Source: Knoellia aerolata DSM 18566 (GTDB taxonomy: Bacteria > Actinomycetota > Actinomycetes > Actinomycetales > Dermatophilaceae). From it: a stretch of DNA of 64,000 bases. This document shows, one piece after another, positions 16,923 through 25,639 of this stretch (its first letter is position 1; each line of letters begins with the position of its first letter). The position numbers were made by a program, and so were the translations under genes. Below the pieces are notes generated by a model. It was not told the origin of the DNA, did no database searches, and saw only the letters and a list, made by a program, of their open reading frames with translations. The stretch is from assembly GCF_000768695.1 (NCBI RefSeq), contig NZ_AVPL01000011.1, forward strand, positions 1 to 64,000, in the 5' to 3' direction.

Positions 16923-17411
16923 TCAGTTGGAGCGCAGACCGACCTGGCCTCGGTGGAGTCCATCGAGCAGGAACTGACCTTATTGGTGCGTCGTGCCGAG
17001 AAGGTGCACCTGCGCGGCGGCCCGACAGAGCAGGTCGTGGAGAGGGCCGCCTATGGGATCCTCGCGTGGCTCCATGACACCAGCCCGCTGCGGTCCAGTG
17101 AGCTCGCAGCGCACTTCCACCTGGACGCCTCAACGATCAGCCGACAGGTCGCGGCCCTGGAGCAGGCCGGCCTTGTCACGCGCGAACCGGACGCCGATGA
17201 CCGGCGCGCTCTCCAGCTGCGGCTCACCGAGCGAGGCCTGAAGGTGTTGAGCACGACGCGGGCGGAACGACGCGGCGTCGTCCGTGAGTTGCTGCGGTCC
17301 TGGTCGCCCGAGGATCTGGCGCGCTTCGCCTCCCTGCTCGCCGCGTTCAACGCCGGCCTCGACAAGCATCTGTCTCCAGACCCGCACACCGTAGAGGGGA
17401 GCAAGCGATGA
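16917..17411 (+). CDS. MarR-family regulator of the DHA2 efflux pump
   Basis: A 164-residue protein from ATG 16917. The winged helix lies at about 45-115: LRSSELAAHFHLDASTISRQ, VAALEQAGLVTREPDADDRR, ALQLRLTERG. The stop overlaps the start of the MFS pump gene by 4 bases (ATGA, 17408-17411), the standard arrangement of an autoregulated repressor and its efflux pump. Its start overlaps the oppositely oriented TcmP stub (ATGCAT), so the promoter now lies inside remnant DNA. Confidence 0.88.
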   Translation: MQSVGAQTDLASVESIEQELTLLVRRAEKVHLRGGPTEQVVERAAYGILAWLHDTSPLRSSELAAHFHLDASTISRQVAALEQAGLVTREPDADDRRALQLRLTERGLKVLSTTRAERRGVVRELLRSWSPEDLARFASLLAAFNAGLDKHLSPDPHTVEGSKR

Positions 17412-19099
17412 GCACATCGTCCTCCCCCGGAGCCGGTGTCCCGGTGGCACCCGGCGAGCAGGTGATGCCGGAGCTGACGCACCGGCAGATCCTCACCGTC
17501 CTGGTGGGGCTCATGTTGGGGATGCTGGTCGCCGCCCTGTCCCAGACGATCGTGGCCACCGCGCTGCCCACCATCGTCGGCGAGCTCGGCGGTCAGGACC
17601 AGCTGGCCTGGGTCGTCTCGGCCACCTTGTTGACCTCGACCGCCTCCACTCCCATCTGGGGCAAGCTGTCGGACCTGTACGGCCGCAAGATCATGTTCCA
17701 GTCTGCGATCGGGATCTTCCTGGTCTCCTCTCTCGCCGCCGGGTTCGCCCAGAACATGGGGCAGCTGGTGGGGTCCCGGGCCGTGATGGGACTCGGCGTG
17801 GGCGGGCTGATGGCACTGTCCCAGGCGATCATCGGCGACGTCGTCAGTCCCCGCGAACGCGGCCGCTACCAGGGCTACATCGGCTCGGTCTTCGGCTTGG
17901 CCACCGTCGCCGGGCCCCTGCTGGGTGGCGTCCTGGTCGAGCACGGCTCGTGGCGGTGGACTTTCTGGGTCGGGATCCCCATCGGCATCGTGGCCCTGGT
18001 GGTGACCGAACGCGTCCTGAAGCTGCCGTTCCCCCGCCGCCGGCACGCCATCGACTGGCTGGGGGCGTTCTTCATCGTCGCCGGGATCAGCGCGCTGCTG
18101 CTGATGCTCTCGCTCGGCGGCAAGGAGTTCGCCTGGAACTCGGCCTGGACCTACGGGTTGACCGCCGTAGCGCTGACCATGCTGGCGCTCACGGTCTGGC
18201 AGGAGCGCCGGGCCGACGAACCGATCATGCCGCCGCGGCTGTTCGCCAACCACACCTTCGTCATCACCAGCCTGGCCGGCTTCGTCGTCGGGGTCGCCAT
18301 GTTCGGCGCCATCATCTTCCTGCCGCAGTACCTGCAGATCGTCAAGGGCGAGTCCCCCACCGCCTCCGGCCTGCTGACCCTTCCGCTGATGGTCGGCCTG
18401 CTGGCCACCTCCATCGGGTCGGGGCGCCTGATCACCCGCACCGGCCGCTACAAGATCTATCCGGTCGTCGGCCTGCTGGTCGCCGCCGTCGGCCTGGCGT
18501 TGATGAGCCGGCTGTCAGTGGACACCTCGCTGTGGCTGGCCGGCGTTTTCATGTTCATCACCGGCGCCGGCATCGGCATGGTGATGCAGGTCCTCGTGCT
18601 GGCGACCCAGAATGCGGTGCCCCACGCCGACCTCGGCGTCGCCACCTCCGGAGCCACGTTCTTCCGCTCCCTGGGCGGCGCGATGGGAGTCGCCGTCTTC
18701 GGCGCACTGCTCACCCACCGGCTCCGCGACACCATCCCCGCACAGCTGACGGCGGCCGGGGTGAGCGCCGACCAGATGCCCGCTGGCTCCGCCACTCAGG
18801 GCAGCCCCGAGCAGATCGCCGCGCTGCCCGAGCCCATCCACCTCGCGGTCACCACCGGGTTCGCCGAGGCGCTGCAGACCACGTTCCTCGCCGCCGTACC
18901 GTTCGCGATCCTCGGGTTCGTCATCCTGCTGTTCCTGCGAGAGACCCCGTTGCGAGAGACCCGGGGACACACCTCGGGCGAGGACCTCGCCGCCGCGTTC
19001 GAGACCTCCGTCGACCCCGACGCACATCTCACTGACGAGGAAGACAGCCCGCGGCCCGAAAACCCTCCGCCCCCTGGGAGGCCACCCCACCGTGGCTAG
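17408..19099 (+). CDS. DHA2-family (EmrB/QacA) multidrug MFS transporter
   Basis: A 563-residue protein with about 14 predicted membrane segments. MFS motif A is seen as GKLSDLYGRK (about 84) and the antiporter motif C region as GPLLGGVLVEHGSWRW (about 170). QTIVATALPTIVGELGG in TM1 is typical of drug:H+ antiporters with 14 TMs. It is translationally coupled to the MarR regulator upstream and its last 4 bases overlap the convergent peroxiredoxin gene. Drug export is inferred from the family. The substrate is unknown. Confidence 0.92.
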   Translation: MSTSSSPGAGVPVAPGEQVMPELTHRQILTVLVGLMLGMLVAALSQTIVATALPTIVGELGGQDQLAWVVSATLLTSTASTPIWGKLSDLYGRKIMFQSAIGIFLVSSLAAGFAQNMGQLVGSRAVMGLGVGGLMALSQAIIGDVVSPRERGRYQGYIGSVFGLATVAGPLLGGVLVEHGSWRWTFWVGIPIGIVALVVTERVLKLPFPRRRHAIDWLGAFFIVAGISALLLMLSLGGKEFAWNSAWTYGLTAVALTMLALTVWQERRADEPIMPPRLFANHTFVITSLAGFVVGVAMFGAIIFLPQYLQIVKGESPTASGLLTLPLMVGLLATSIGSGRLITRTGRYKIYPVVGLLVAAVGLALMSRLSVDTSLWLAGVFMFITGAGIGMVMQVLVLATQNAVPHADLGVATSGATFFRSLGGAMGVAVFGALLTHRLRDTIPAQLTAAGVSADQMPAGSATQGSPEQIAALPEPIHLAVTTGFAEALQTTFLAAVPFAILGFVILLFLRETPLRETRGHTSGEDLAAAFETSVDPDAHLTDEEDSPRPENPPPPGRPPHRG

Positions 19100-19575
19100 G
19101 CAGGGCCCGGTCCCCCGTCGGCTGCGAGGAGGCGCAGCGCCTCGTCGGCATGGGCTTCCATCCGCAGCTCACTACGGATCACTCCCCGCACGCGCTGGTC
19201 GGAGCCGATGACGAAGGTGCTCCGCCGCGGCGGTAACCCGGGAAGATTCCGCTGCGCACCGTATTCGGATGCCACGGCCCCGTCGGCGTCGGAGAGCAAC
19301 CGGTACCCCAGGTCATGCTCGGCGTCGAACTGACTCTGACGAGCCACGGAGTCGCGGCTGATCCCGACCCTGGTCGCACCGGTCGCCTCGAACTCCGCGG
19401 CCAGGTCACGGAAATGGCAGCTTTCCGCGGTGCAGCCTCGGCTCATCGCCAACGGGTAGAAGAACAGCACCACCGGCCCGGCCGCGAGCAGCCGACTCAA
19501 CCGGACCGGAGTCTCATGTTGGTCGGGCAGTTCGAAGTCCGGGGCAAGGTCACCGACGCCTATCAGGCCGCTCAT
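19096..19575 (-). CDS. Peroxiredoxin, Bcp/AhpC-TSA family
   Basis: A 159-residue thioredoxin-fold protein from ATG 19575. It reduces peroxides with the peroxidatic cysteine at residue 48 in LAMSRGCTAESCHFRD, and Cys53 gives the CxxxxC spacing of atypical two-Cys Bcp proteins. The normal PxxxT/SxxC is changed here to P-L-A-M-S-R-G-C. VGISRDSVARQSQFDAEHDL and the C-terminal strand RRSTFVIGSD fit the fold. It lies downstream of a DoxX-type gene on the same strand, forming a small oxidative-stress unit. Confidence 0.88.
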   Translation of the reverse strand: MSGLIGVGDLAPDFELPDQHETPVRLSRLLAAGPVVLFFYPLAMSRGCTAESCHFRDLAAEFEATGATRVGISRDSVARQSQFDAEHDLGYRLLSDADGAVASEYGAQRNLPGLPPRRSTFVIGSDQRVRGVIRSELRMEAHADEALRLLAADGGPGPA

Positions 19576-19630
19576 CGAGGACTCCGTCCGGTCCGGGCGC
19601 TTCGGTTCGGGTCGTGGTGCAACGGCGCGA

Positions 19631-20098
19631 TCAGTCGAGGTCGAACAGCGGGTCGGTCAGGGTGAGGCCCAAGTCCGGGCCGGCCCAGCCGAACAGGGCC
19701 AGCACGATCAGCGCCGCCCCGGCCAGCGCCACGTCCTTGAGGAGCTGGGTCTGTTCCATCATCCGCTGCTGAGGATCTTCGACGCCCCAGGGGCCGTGCA
19801 TGATCACGGCCGTGGGAACCAGGAAGACCACCAGGAACAGGGCGCCCAGGTCGCCCCAGGCGCCCAACAGTACCATCAGTGCGCCGGCCACAATCAGCAG
19901 CCCCGTCCCGAAGACCGCGGCCGGGGCGAGCGCCTGGGGAACCCCGCGCGAGGCGGTGTACTGGGCCATCATCTTCGTCTTTGTCAGGTGCCCGAATCCC
20001 GACATCAAGAACAACATGGCGAACAGGATGCGCCCCACAAACACGACTACGTCCACGGTCAGCCACCAGACCTTCCACGTCGAGGTGCGGAGCAGCAC
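19631..20098 (-). CDS. DoxX-family membrane protein
   Basis: About 140-155 residues and four membrane segments. VVFVGRILFAMLFLMSGFGH (TM1) is the DoxX signature, followed by MMAQYTASRGVPQALAPAAV and TM2-TM4. The start is either GTG 20098 or GTG 20056 (VDVVVFVGRI), the latter closer to the usual DoxX start. DoxX proteins work with redox enzymes in thiol and sulfur stress. Here the neighbour is a peroxiredoxin, and the divergent HxlR gene is the likely regulator. Confidence 0.87.
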   Translation of the reverse strand: MLLRTSTWKVWWLTVDVVVFVGRILFAMLFLMSGFGHLTKTKMMAQYTASRGVPQALAPAAVFGTGLLIVAGALMVLLGAWGDLGALFLVVFLVPTAVIMHGPWGVEDPQQRMMEQTQLLKDVALAGAALIVLALFGWAGPDLGLTLTDPLFDLD

Positions 20099-20136
20099 TG
20101 AGGCGCCTGCCCCAACGGCTCATCCTAGATCAGAGA

Positions 20137-20167
20137 AGTACGAATAGTAAGTACTCTTCGTAAGTAC
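20137..20167. promoter_or_regulatory. Repeated GTAAGTAC-type operator between DoxX and HxlR genes
   Basis: The sequence contains AGTAC, AGTAAGTACT and GTAAGTACC in 31 bases, giving overlapping direct and inverted repeats in an AT-richer stretch between divergent genes. HxlR regulators commonly bind such short repeated sites in divergent promoters. Confidence 0.5.
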
Positions 20168-20265
20168 CCTGGGATGAGTCCGTCCTGGCCGCGACATGAC
20201 TCCAGCGAGCGTGGTTGTCTGACCGAAAGGTTCCTCGCGACGAACCGAAACGTCATGATGGACGG

Positions 20266-20637
20266 GTGACCGAGCAGAGCAGCACTTCCGGAGAATGGCC
20301 GCCCGGGCACTGCCTCGGCCTGCAGCAAGCACTGGAACTCATCGGTGGCAGATGGACGGGCAGCATCCTGCTCGCAGTACTCTCGGGATCTCGGCGGTTC
20401 AGCGACATCCGCGTCGCCGTTCCTGGCGTCTCGGATCGGCTGCTGTGCGACCGGCTGCGCCGGCTCGTGGCCGAGGGCCTCCTCAAGCGTCACACCACCA
20501 CGGAATCGGGCCTGGTCGGCTATGCCCCGACCGAGGCGGCGCAGGCGCTCGTGCCCGCGCTCCACGCGATCTCGGACTGGACCACGCGATGGAGGGATGA
20601 CACCGGGCACCAATCCGACGCCGGTAACGACCGATGA
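20266..20637 (+). CDS. HxlR-family transcriptional regulator
   Basis: A 123-residue protein starting at GTG 20266. The HxlR winged helix is clear: CLGLQQALELIGGRWTGSIL, LAVLSGSRRFSDIRVAVPGV, SDRLLCDRLRRLVAEGLLKR. It is divergent from the DoxX/peroxiredoxin pair, which it probably controls in response to redox or electrophile stress. The conserved N-terminal cysteine (Cys at about residue 15) could be a sensor, as in some relatives. Confidence 0.88.
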   Translation: MTEQSSTSGEWPPGHCLGLQQALELIGGRWTGSILLAVLSGSRRFSDIRVAVPGVSDRLLCDRLRRLVAEGLLKRHTTTESGLVGYAPTEAAQALVPALHAISDWTTRWRDDTGHQSDAGNDR

Positions 20638-20856
20638 ATCCACTGCCACCCTAGGTGCACCTAGGGTGGGGCCGCGTCGTTAGCGACCGCTAGGACGACT
20701 CGTCCCAGCAGAATCCGGCCCACTCCATGAGCGGTCACGCAACCCGCCGCGTCGCAGTGGCCTGCCATCCGATGCGGATGGTCGAGAAGAACCCTCACCA
20801 TGGCTTCACCTGCCTCGCGAACGCGCTATCACCGTGCCGCGGCGATCCATACCCGC

Positions 20857-20884
20857 CTTACATACATTCGCGAATGCATGTAAG
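20857..20884. promoter_or_regulatory. 28-bp palindromic TetR operator
   Basis: Two 14-base halves (20857-20870 and 20871-20884), centred on TTCGCGAA, are reverse complements with a single mismatch. The site ends 8 bases before the GTG start of the TetR gene, so binding would block its promoter or ribosome access. Confidence 0.7.
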
Positions 20885-20892
20885 GTCTCAGT

Positions 20893-21513
20893 GTGCCCAC
20901 CCAAGCCAGGCGACAGGAGGAACGCTCTGCAGCCACTCGTCGTGTGCTGCTGGAGGCCACCGTGGCGTGCTTGGTCGAGCTGGGCTACACCGGCACCACC
21001 AGTGCCGCGGTGGCCGAGAAGGCCGGCTTGTCACGAGGCGCACAGTTGCACCACTTCGGGACCCGAGACCAGCTGGTGGTCGCGGCGGTTGAGCATCTGG
21101 CGCAGAAGCGCCTGCGGCGGGTGCGCGCGGCGTTGGCCGCCCTGTCCCCGGCCACGACTCAAGGGGCGAAGCGGCGTCGGAGTCGGATGGAGCCGCAAGA
21201 GGCTGCGCTCGGGCTGCTGGCAGAGGCGCTTTCGGGTCCGCTGTATGCCGCCACCCTGGAACTGTGGGTGGCCGCCCGCTCACATCCCGATCTGCGAGCT
21301 CAGTTGATCCCAGCCGAGGAGCGCGTCAATGACGAGCTTGCGCAGATCTGTCGCACCTACCTCACCGACGACCCGGTCAAGATCCGACTCACCCTCGACC
21401 TCCTCCTCGGCAGGGGGGTCAGCGGCCTGCTCACCTCCCACCCAGGCCACCGCCAAGAACAGGTCCTCGCCGCCTGGGCCCAACTCCTGAGAGGCCGTCC
21501 ATCCCATGACTGA
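20893..21513 (+). CDS. TetR-family regulator
   Basis: A 206-residue protein from GTG 20893. The helix-turn-helix TTSAAVAEKAGLSRGAQLHH F (about 34-55) is typical, and the rest is a helical ligand domain (EAALGLLAEALSGPLYAATL). It overlaps the thioesterase gene by 8 bases, so the two are one operon, and a near-perfect palindrome sits at its start. It probably senses an acyl or aromatic compound handled by the thioesterase (inference). Confidence 0.9.
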   Translation: MPTQARRQEERSAATRRVLLEATVACLVELGYTGTTSAAVAEKAGLSRGAQLHHFGTRDQLVVAAVEHLAQKRLRRVRAALAALSPATTQGAKRRRSRMEPQEAALGLLAEALSGPLYAATLELWVAARSHPDLRAQLIPAEERVNDELAQICRTYLTDDPVKIRLTLDLLLGRGVSGLLTSHPGHRQEQVLAAWAQLLRGRPSHD

Positions 21514-21991
21514 CCTGCCATCGATGCTTGCCACGTGGGCTGAGAAGTTCCGCCCGCACCGGGAAGGAGTCGACCTGCCGCCCCACCACGAGCAGTGCCT
21601 TGGCTGCGGACCCGACAACCCGCACGGCCATCACCTCCAAGTTCGCCGCCATGGCGACGGCGTCGTGGCCGACCACACCTTCGACAACCGGCACGTCGGC
21701 GCTCCCGGCATCGCCCACGGCGGCGCAGTCGCCACGGTCATCGACGATCTTTACGGATTCCTGCTCTACCTCGTCGGGACACCAGCCGTCACGCGCCAGT
21801 TGACGGTCGAGTATCGAACTCCAGTGATGATCGGCGTCCCCTACCGACTGCAGGCACAAGTGCAGCGCCACGAGGGGCGCAAGTTGTTCCTCGTCGCCAG
21901 CATCGCCGGGCCTGATGGGTCCGTAGTAGGAACATCAACGGCGGTGTTCGTCGCGGTGGGCATCGATCACTTCACCCGGGAACGGCAATGA
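21506..21991 (+). CDS. PaaI-like hotdog-fold thioesterase
   Basis: A 161-residue protein. The hotdog signature HVGAPGIAHGGAVATVIDDL (about 70-90) includes the HGG loop and Asp typical of acyl-CoA thioesterases of the PaaI/THEM4 type. The N-terminal CLGCGPDNPHG motif is common in the subgroup. It would hydrolyse acyl-CoA or similar thioesters in the cytoplasm. It is co-transcribed with the TetR gene. Confidence 0.87.
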   Translation: MTDLPSMLATWAEKFRPHREGVDLPPHHEQCLGCGPDNPHGHHLQVRRHGDGVVADHTFDNRHVGAPGIAHGGAVATVIDDLYGFLLYLVGTPAVTRQLTVEYRTPVMIGVPYRLQAQVQRHEGRKLFLVASIAGPDGSVVGTSTAVFVAVGIDHFTRERQ

Positions 21992-22112
21992 CCGCAAGTG
22001 TCAGGGCGAACCAAACGCTCGCCCCCTCGACAACGGACCGTGGGAGACGGCGCCTTAGGAACGTCTGGCCGGTCAGCCTACATCGACACCATGGTGATGG
22101 GTGGGAAGTGAC

Positions 22113-22759
22113 ATGACTTGGGTCGCGAAGGAACGACCTGGGTCGCGAAGGAACGACCTGGGTCGCGAAGGAACGCCGCTCCTTCGCAGCTAGTTTCCGC
22201 GATATAGATCCCGATGCGCCGACGCTCTGTGACGGGTGGACGACGCGACACCTACTCGCACATGTGGGCCAGCGCGAGCACGCGATCCTGCGCAACATCT
22301 GGGACCAGGTGACCACCAAGTCGCCGGGCGAGGAGCGCTTCATGCGGTCGCTGGTCACCAAGGCCAGCAGCCCCACGGATATGCCGCCCTGGTCGACACG
22401 TTGGAGGCAGGACAATCCCGACACTCGTTGATGGGTCGGTTCGATGAGACCTTGAAATTCCTCGAGTACGTCGTCCAGCACGAGGACCTGCGCCGCGGAT
22501 CCGTCCGGTGCCGCGTCGCACGCTCCACGAGGAGGAGGTCCGGGAGCTCTGGCGCCGTGCAAGGCCGATCCTCACGAGGGCCTAGCGGAAGGCGCCCGTC
22601 GCTGTCCGGCTCGAACCGGACGACAGCGCGTTCACCGCGATCGGTAAGCACTCGAGCGGAGTCGTTTTCTCGGGCGGGCCCCTCGATCTCGACCTGCAAG
22701 CTTTCGGAAGGCGCCAGGCTGTCAATGGCCAAGTTGAAGCCCCGCTGGTGGCCAAGTAA
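22113..22759 (+). pseudogene. Mycothiol-dependent isomerase N-terminal-like (TIGR03085-type) gene, decayed
   Basis: Segments in different frames make one protein of the DinB-like mycothiol maleylpyruvate isomerase N-domain group: MTWVAKE + RRSFAASFRDIDPDAPTLCD, GWTTRHLLAHVGQREHAILR, then LMGRFDETLKFLEYVVQHED, then FTAIGKHSSGVVFSGGPLDL and a stop at 22759. A 20-base tandem triplication at the start adds 40 bases and shifts the frame. Further frameshifts occur near 22375 and 22510. Such proteins bind a metal through HxxxE/H residues (HLLAH, QHED here). The gene is dead. Confidence 0.65.
22115..22174. repeat. Three tandem copies of a 20-bp unit
   Basis: gacctgggtcgcgaaggaac occurs at 22135-22154 and 22155-22174 and with one change at 22115-22134. 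It lies in the first codons of the decayed gene. Removing two copies restores the frame MTWVAKERRSF, so the repeat is a duplication inside an original coding sequence. Confidence 0.9.
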
Positions 22760-22782
22760 AAGTCCCCACTCCTCGCGGTTGT

Positions 22783-23049
22783 TCAGTTCGTGGTGTGGCT
22801 GCCTCCTGTCCGGGTTTTGGCCTCGCGCATCCGGTAGGACTGACCGCTGGTGACCACGGTGGTGGCGTGGTGCAGTAGCCGGTCCAGGAGGCTGACGGCA
22901 GTGGTGTGTTCGGGCAGGAAGCGGCCCCAGTCCTCGAACGACCAGTGAGACGCGATCCCGAGGGCGCGGCGTTCGTAGGCGGCCGCGACGAGCCGGAACA
23001 GCAGTTGCGCGCCGGTGTCGTCCAGGGGTGCGAAGCCGACCTCGCCCAC
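22783..23049 (-). pseudogene. IS21-family helper ATPase IstB, C-terminal remnant
   Basis: The frame reads EVGFAPLDDTGAQLLFRLVA, AAYERRALGIASHWSFEDWG, RFLPEHTTAVSLLDRLLHHA and SYRMREAKTR. This is the Walker-B-to-C-terminus part of IstB. The P-loop half and the IstA transposase are missing, so it is an IS21 fragment. It marks an old rearrangement point next to the recombinase remnants. Confidence 0.85.
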
Positions 23050-23240
23050 CTATGCGGACATCCGCATAGATCGACCTAGGCCGACACCGCGACTATGCCG
23101 AGGGGTCGCGGGGCCGGGGGTCGGCAGCGTGACGGGCCAGGCGTCCTCTGGCCTGGAGGCCCAACAGGTATCGGCATAGTTTCCAGCGGGTGGAGCCTCG
23201 GTAGTGGGTAGCACCGTGCTCCACGAAGGAGGCGAGTGCA

Positions 23241-24346
23241 ATGGCGACTACCCGGCGCAACGCTGGCGTTTTGGCCCCGCAGGTCGAGGGCTACCCGGAT
23301 TGGCCCTTGGGCCGGGGATACACCCCGCAGAGCATTCGGAACATGCTCAAGGATCTGGGTCAGGTTGGGCTGTGGCTCTCTGTCCAGGGTTTGGCGGCAT
23401 CACAACTCGACGCGGACCAGATGGAGTTGTTCCTGGCTGAGCGGCGCAGGGTTGGCCTCGAAGGGTTCCTGGGGCCCGCGCGATGCTGCCGATGTTGAGC
23501 TCTCTGCGACAGATCGGTCTCGTCGAAGAGGTGCAGCCTTCGCTGACGCCGTTGGGCGAGCTGCTCACCCTGTACCGGGCCTGGCTGGTGCAGGAGCGAG
23601 GTCTGGCTCCGTCCACAGTTCTGCGCTGCGAGAACACCGCTCGGCGCTTTCTGCAGCAACAGGCCATGGTCCAGGGAGTCCTGGAGCCAACTGTCCTGAC
23701 CGGAGTGGACGTCAACTCGTTCCTGCTACGCGAGTGCGCCCGGTCAGTACCGGCTCGGCCAAGGGGCGCGTCGGCGAGCTGCGCCCAGTGCTGCGCTTTC
23801 TGTACCTGCGGGGCCTCACGCCGTTTGCGGCTGGGAACCGCGGTCCCGCCGGTCGGCGGGTGGCGTTTGGCGACCCTGCCTCCGCCCGCGATGGCCAACG
23901 ACGCGATCCAACGCCTGCTGGAGGGTTGCGACCGCGGCACCGACGTCGGGGTCCGCGACTTCGCGATCATCATCCTCCTCGCCCGGCTGGGGCTGCGCTC
24001 GATCGAGGTCGCACGGCTGGAACTGCATGAGGTGGACTGGCGGGGCGGAGAGCTCGTCGTGCCCGGCAAGGGCGGAGGCCGCGACCGGCTCCCGTTACCG
24101 GCCGAGGTCGGCGAAGCCCTCGTGGCGTACTTGACCGGTGATCGAGGGTCCCGCACCGGCTCCGGCCATACCCGCCTGTTCCTGACCTGTCGGGCCCCGC
24201 GCCAGCCGATTCGCGCCGATCTCGTCGGTGACGTCGTCGAGCGGGCCTGCCTACGGGCCGGGCTGCCACGCGTAGGTCCACATCGACTCCGGCACGCCCT
24301 GGCCGCCGAACTTCTGAGCCAAGGTGCAGGCCTGGTCGCGGCGACG
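23241..24346 (+). pseudogene. Tyrosine recombinase (phage-integrase family), frameshifted and 3'-truncated
   Basis: It starts at ATG 23241 (MATTRRNAGVLAPQVEGYPD, core-binding region). The frame changes near 23480, again near 23740 (STGSAKGRVGELRPVLRFLY), and back near 23830. The catalytic region FAIIILLARLGLRSIEVARL (first Arg) and GPHRLRHALAAELLSQGAGL (HxxR) are readable, but the following conserved His and the Tyr nucleophile are missing because the sequence switches at about 24346 to serine-integrase DNA. A long open frame joins the two but is a chance fusion. Confidence 0.8.
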
Positions 24347-25475
24347 GGTTCTGTCGCCCAAGGTGAGCCGCAAGGCGTCGTGAGCGACCAGGTGCGGGTC
24401 GTGACCTACGCGAGGGTCTCGACCGCCGAGCAGGTCGAGAAGGGCACCTCGCTGCCCGACCAGCGGCGCCGGCTGGCTGCAGCAGTCACAGCCCGAGCCG
24501 CGGTCCTGGTTGAGCACTTCGACGATGCTGGTGTCTCAGGCGCGCTTCACTCCCGACCGGGCCTGGACAGGCTCCTGGCCAGAGTCGAGGCCGGCGGTGT
24601 GGATGCCCTCATGGCCACCAAGATCGACCGAATCTCACGCTCGGCGGTCGGCCTGCTCAACCTTGTCGAGAAACTGCGTGAACACGGATGTCATGTCGTC
24701 CTGATCGACGAAGGCCTCGACACCTCCACTCCAGCCGGTGATCTGACGTTTGGCGTGTTGGGTGTAATTGGCGGGTGGGAGCGGCGCCGCATATCGGAAC
24801 GCACACAGCAGAGCCGCCGCGCTGCCGCCCAAAATGAAGGACGATTCGTTTCATCGACGCCACCCTTCGGATATCGAGTCGTGTCAGCGCCATCCAAGCG
24901 AGGTAAACGCTTGGTGACAGACGACGCGCAAGCGGAGACTATCCGGACCATTCCAACGACTGATCGTGGACGGCTCGAACGCAGTTACCGTTGCGGCAGA
25001 ACTGAATTCGGCGGGTATGGCGCCAGCGCGTGCGTCTTCCTGGTCCGCTGCCTCTCTGCGTCGCTGGGCCCTGAGGGAACAGCCTCTTCGAGCGGCCTCC
25101 GGAATCTGGATCTTCGATGGCATCTCCGTCTCCATCCCAGCGATCCTCACCCCGGCGCAGTCAGCGCAATGGTCAGCCTGGCAACAGGCCCGCACAGGGC
25201 CGCAACAACAGCCCCGAGGTCCCTACCTGCTGTCAGGTGTTCTGCGGATGCCGTGCGGGCACGGGGCCATGGGGCGAACCGCAGGAACCCAACGCCCGAC
25301 CTACTCCTGCCGGGACCACTACCTTTCCACCACAGACCCCCACCGGCACGGATCCTGCCTCAACGTCCCCGTCGACGTCGTCGACGGAGCCGTCCTGCAA
25401 CACGTCAGACACGTCCTCGCCACGCCGCAGGTACTCGAACACGCCGCCAAACGCTACCTCCTGGGCCCAACCGGG
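24347..25475 (+). pseudogene. Second, decayed copy of the large serine integrase
   Basis: Homology to 4334-5470 begins at cgggttctgtc, including the last codons of the small coupled ORF, and the integrase GTG is at 24380. The catalytic domain (VVTYARVSTAEQ) is intact with few substitutions. A 2-base deletion near 24953 (ATCTTCC to ATTCC) shifts the frame. After YLLGPT (about 25470) the coiled-coil and C-terminal tail are lost. Integrase function is therefore lost, though the catalytic domain could still be translated. Confidence 0.88.
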
Positions 25476-25639
25476 CCAACCCCACCGGTGTCATCGCCGG
25501 CTGGAAGAACATCCTCAACGTCCTGACGATGGCCAACGGCGACCGCCTGGTCATCAACTGAGCCAAGCCAGTTACACAGAATTCCTGACAGGCCCCGACG
25601 GATCCCGCGGGATCTACGGCTGTTGACCGGAGGCAGGGC

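Noticed and set aside
22115-22174. Tandem 20-bp repeats as a CRISPR-like array
   Set aside because: The copies are directly adjacent without spacers and lie inside a former coding sequence.
23483-25561. A single 692-residue open frame joining tyrosine recombinase and serine integrase sequence
   Set aside because: The frame enters and leaves homology several times, lacks the tyrosine nucleophile and loses the serine-integrase frame at a 2-base deletion. It is a chance fusion of two pseudogenes.
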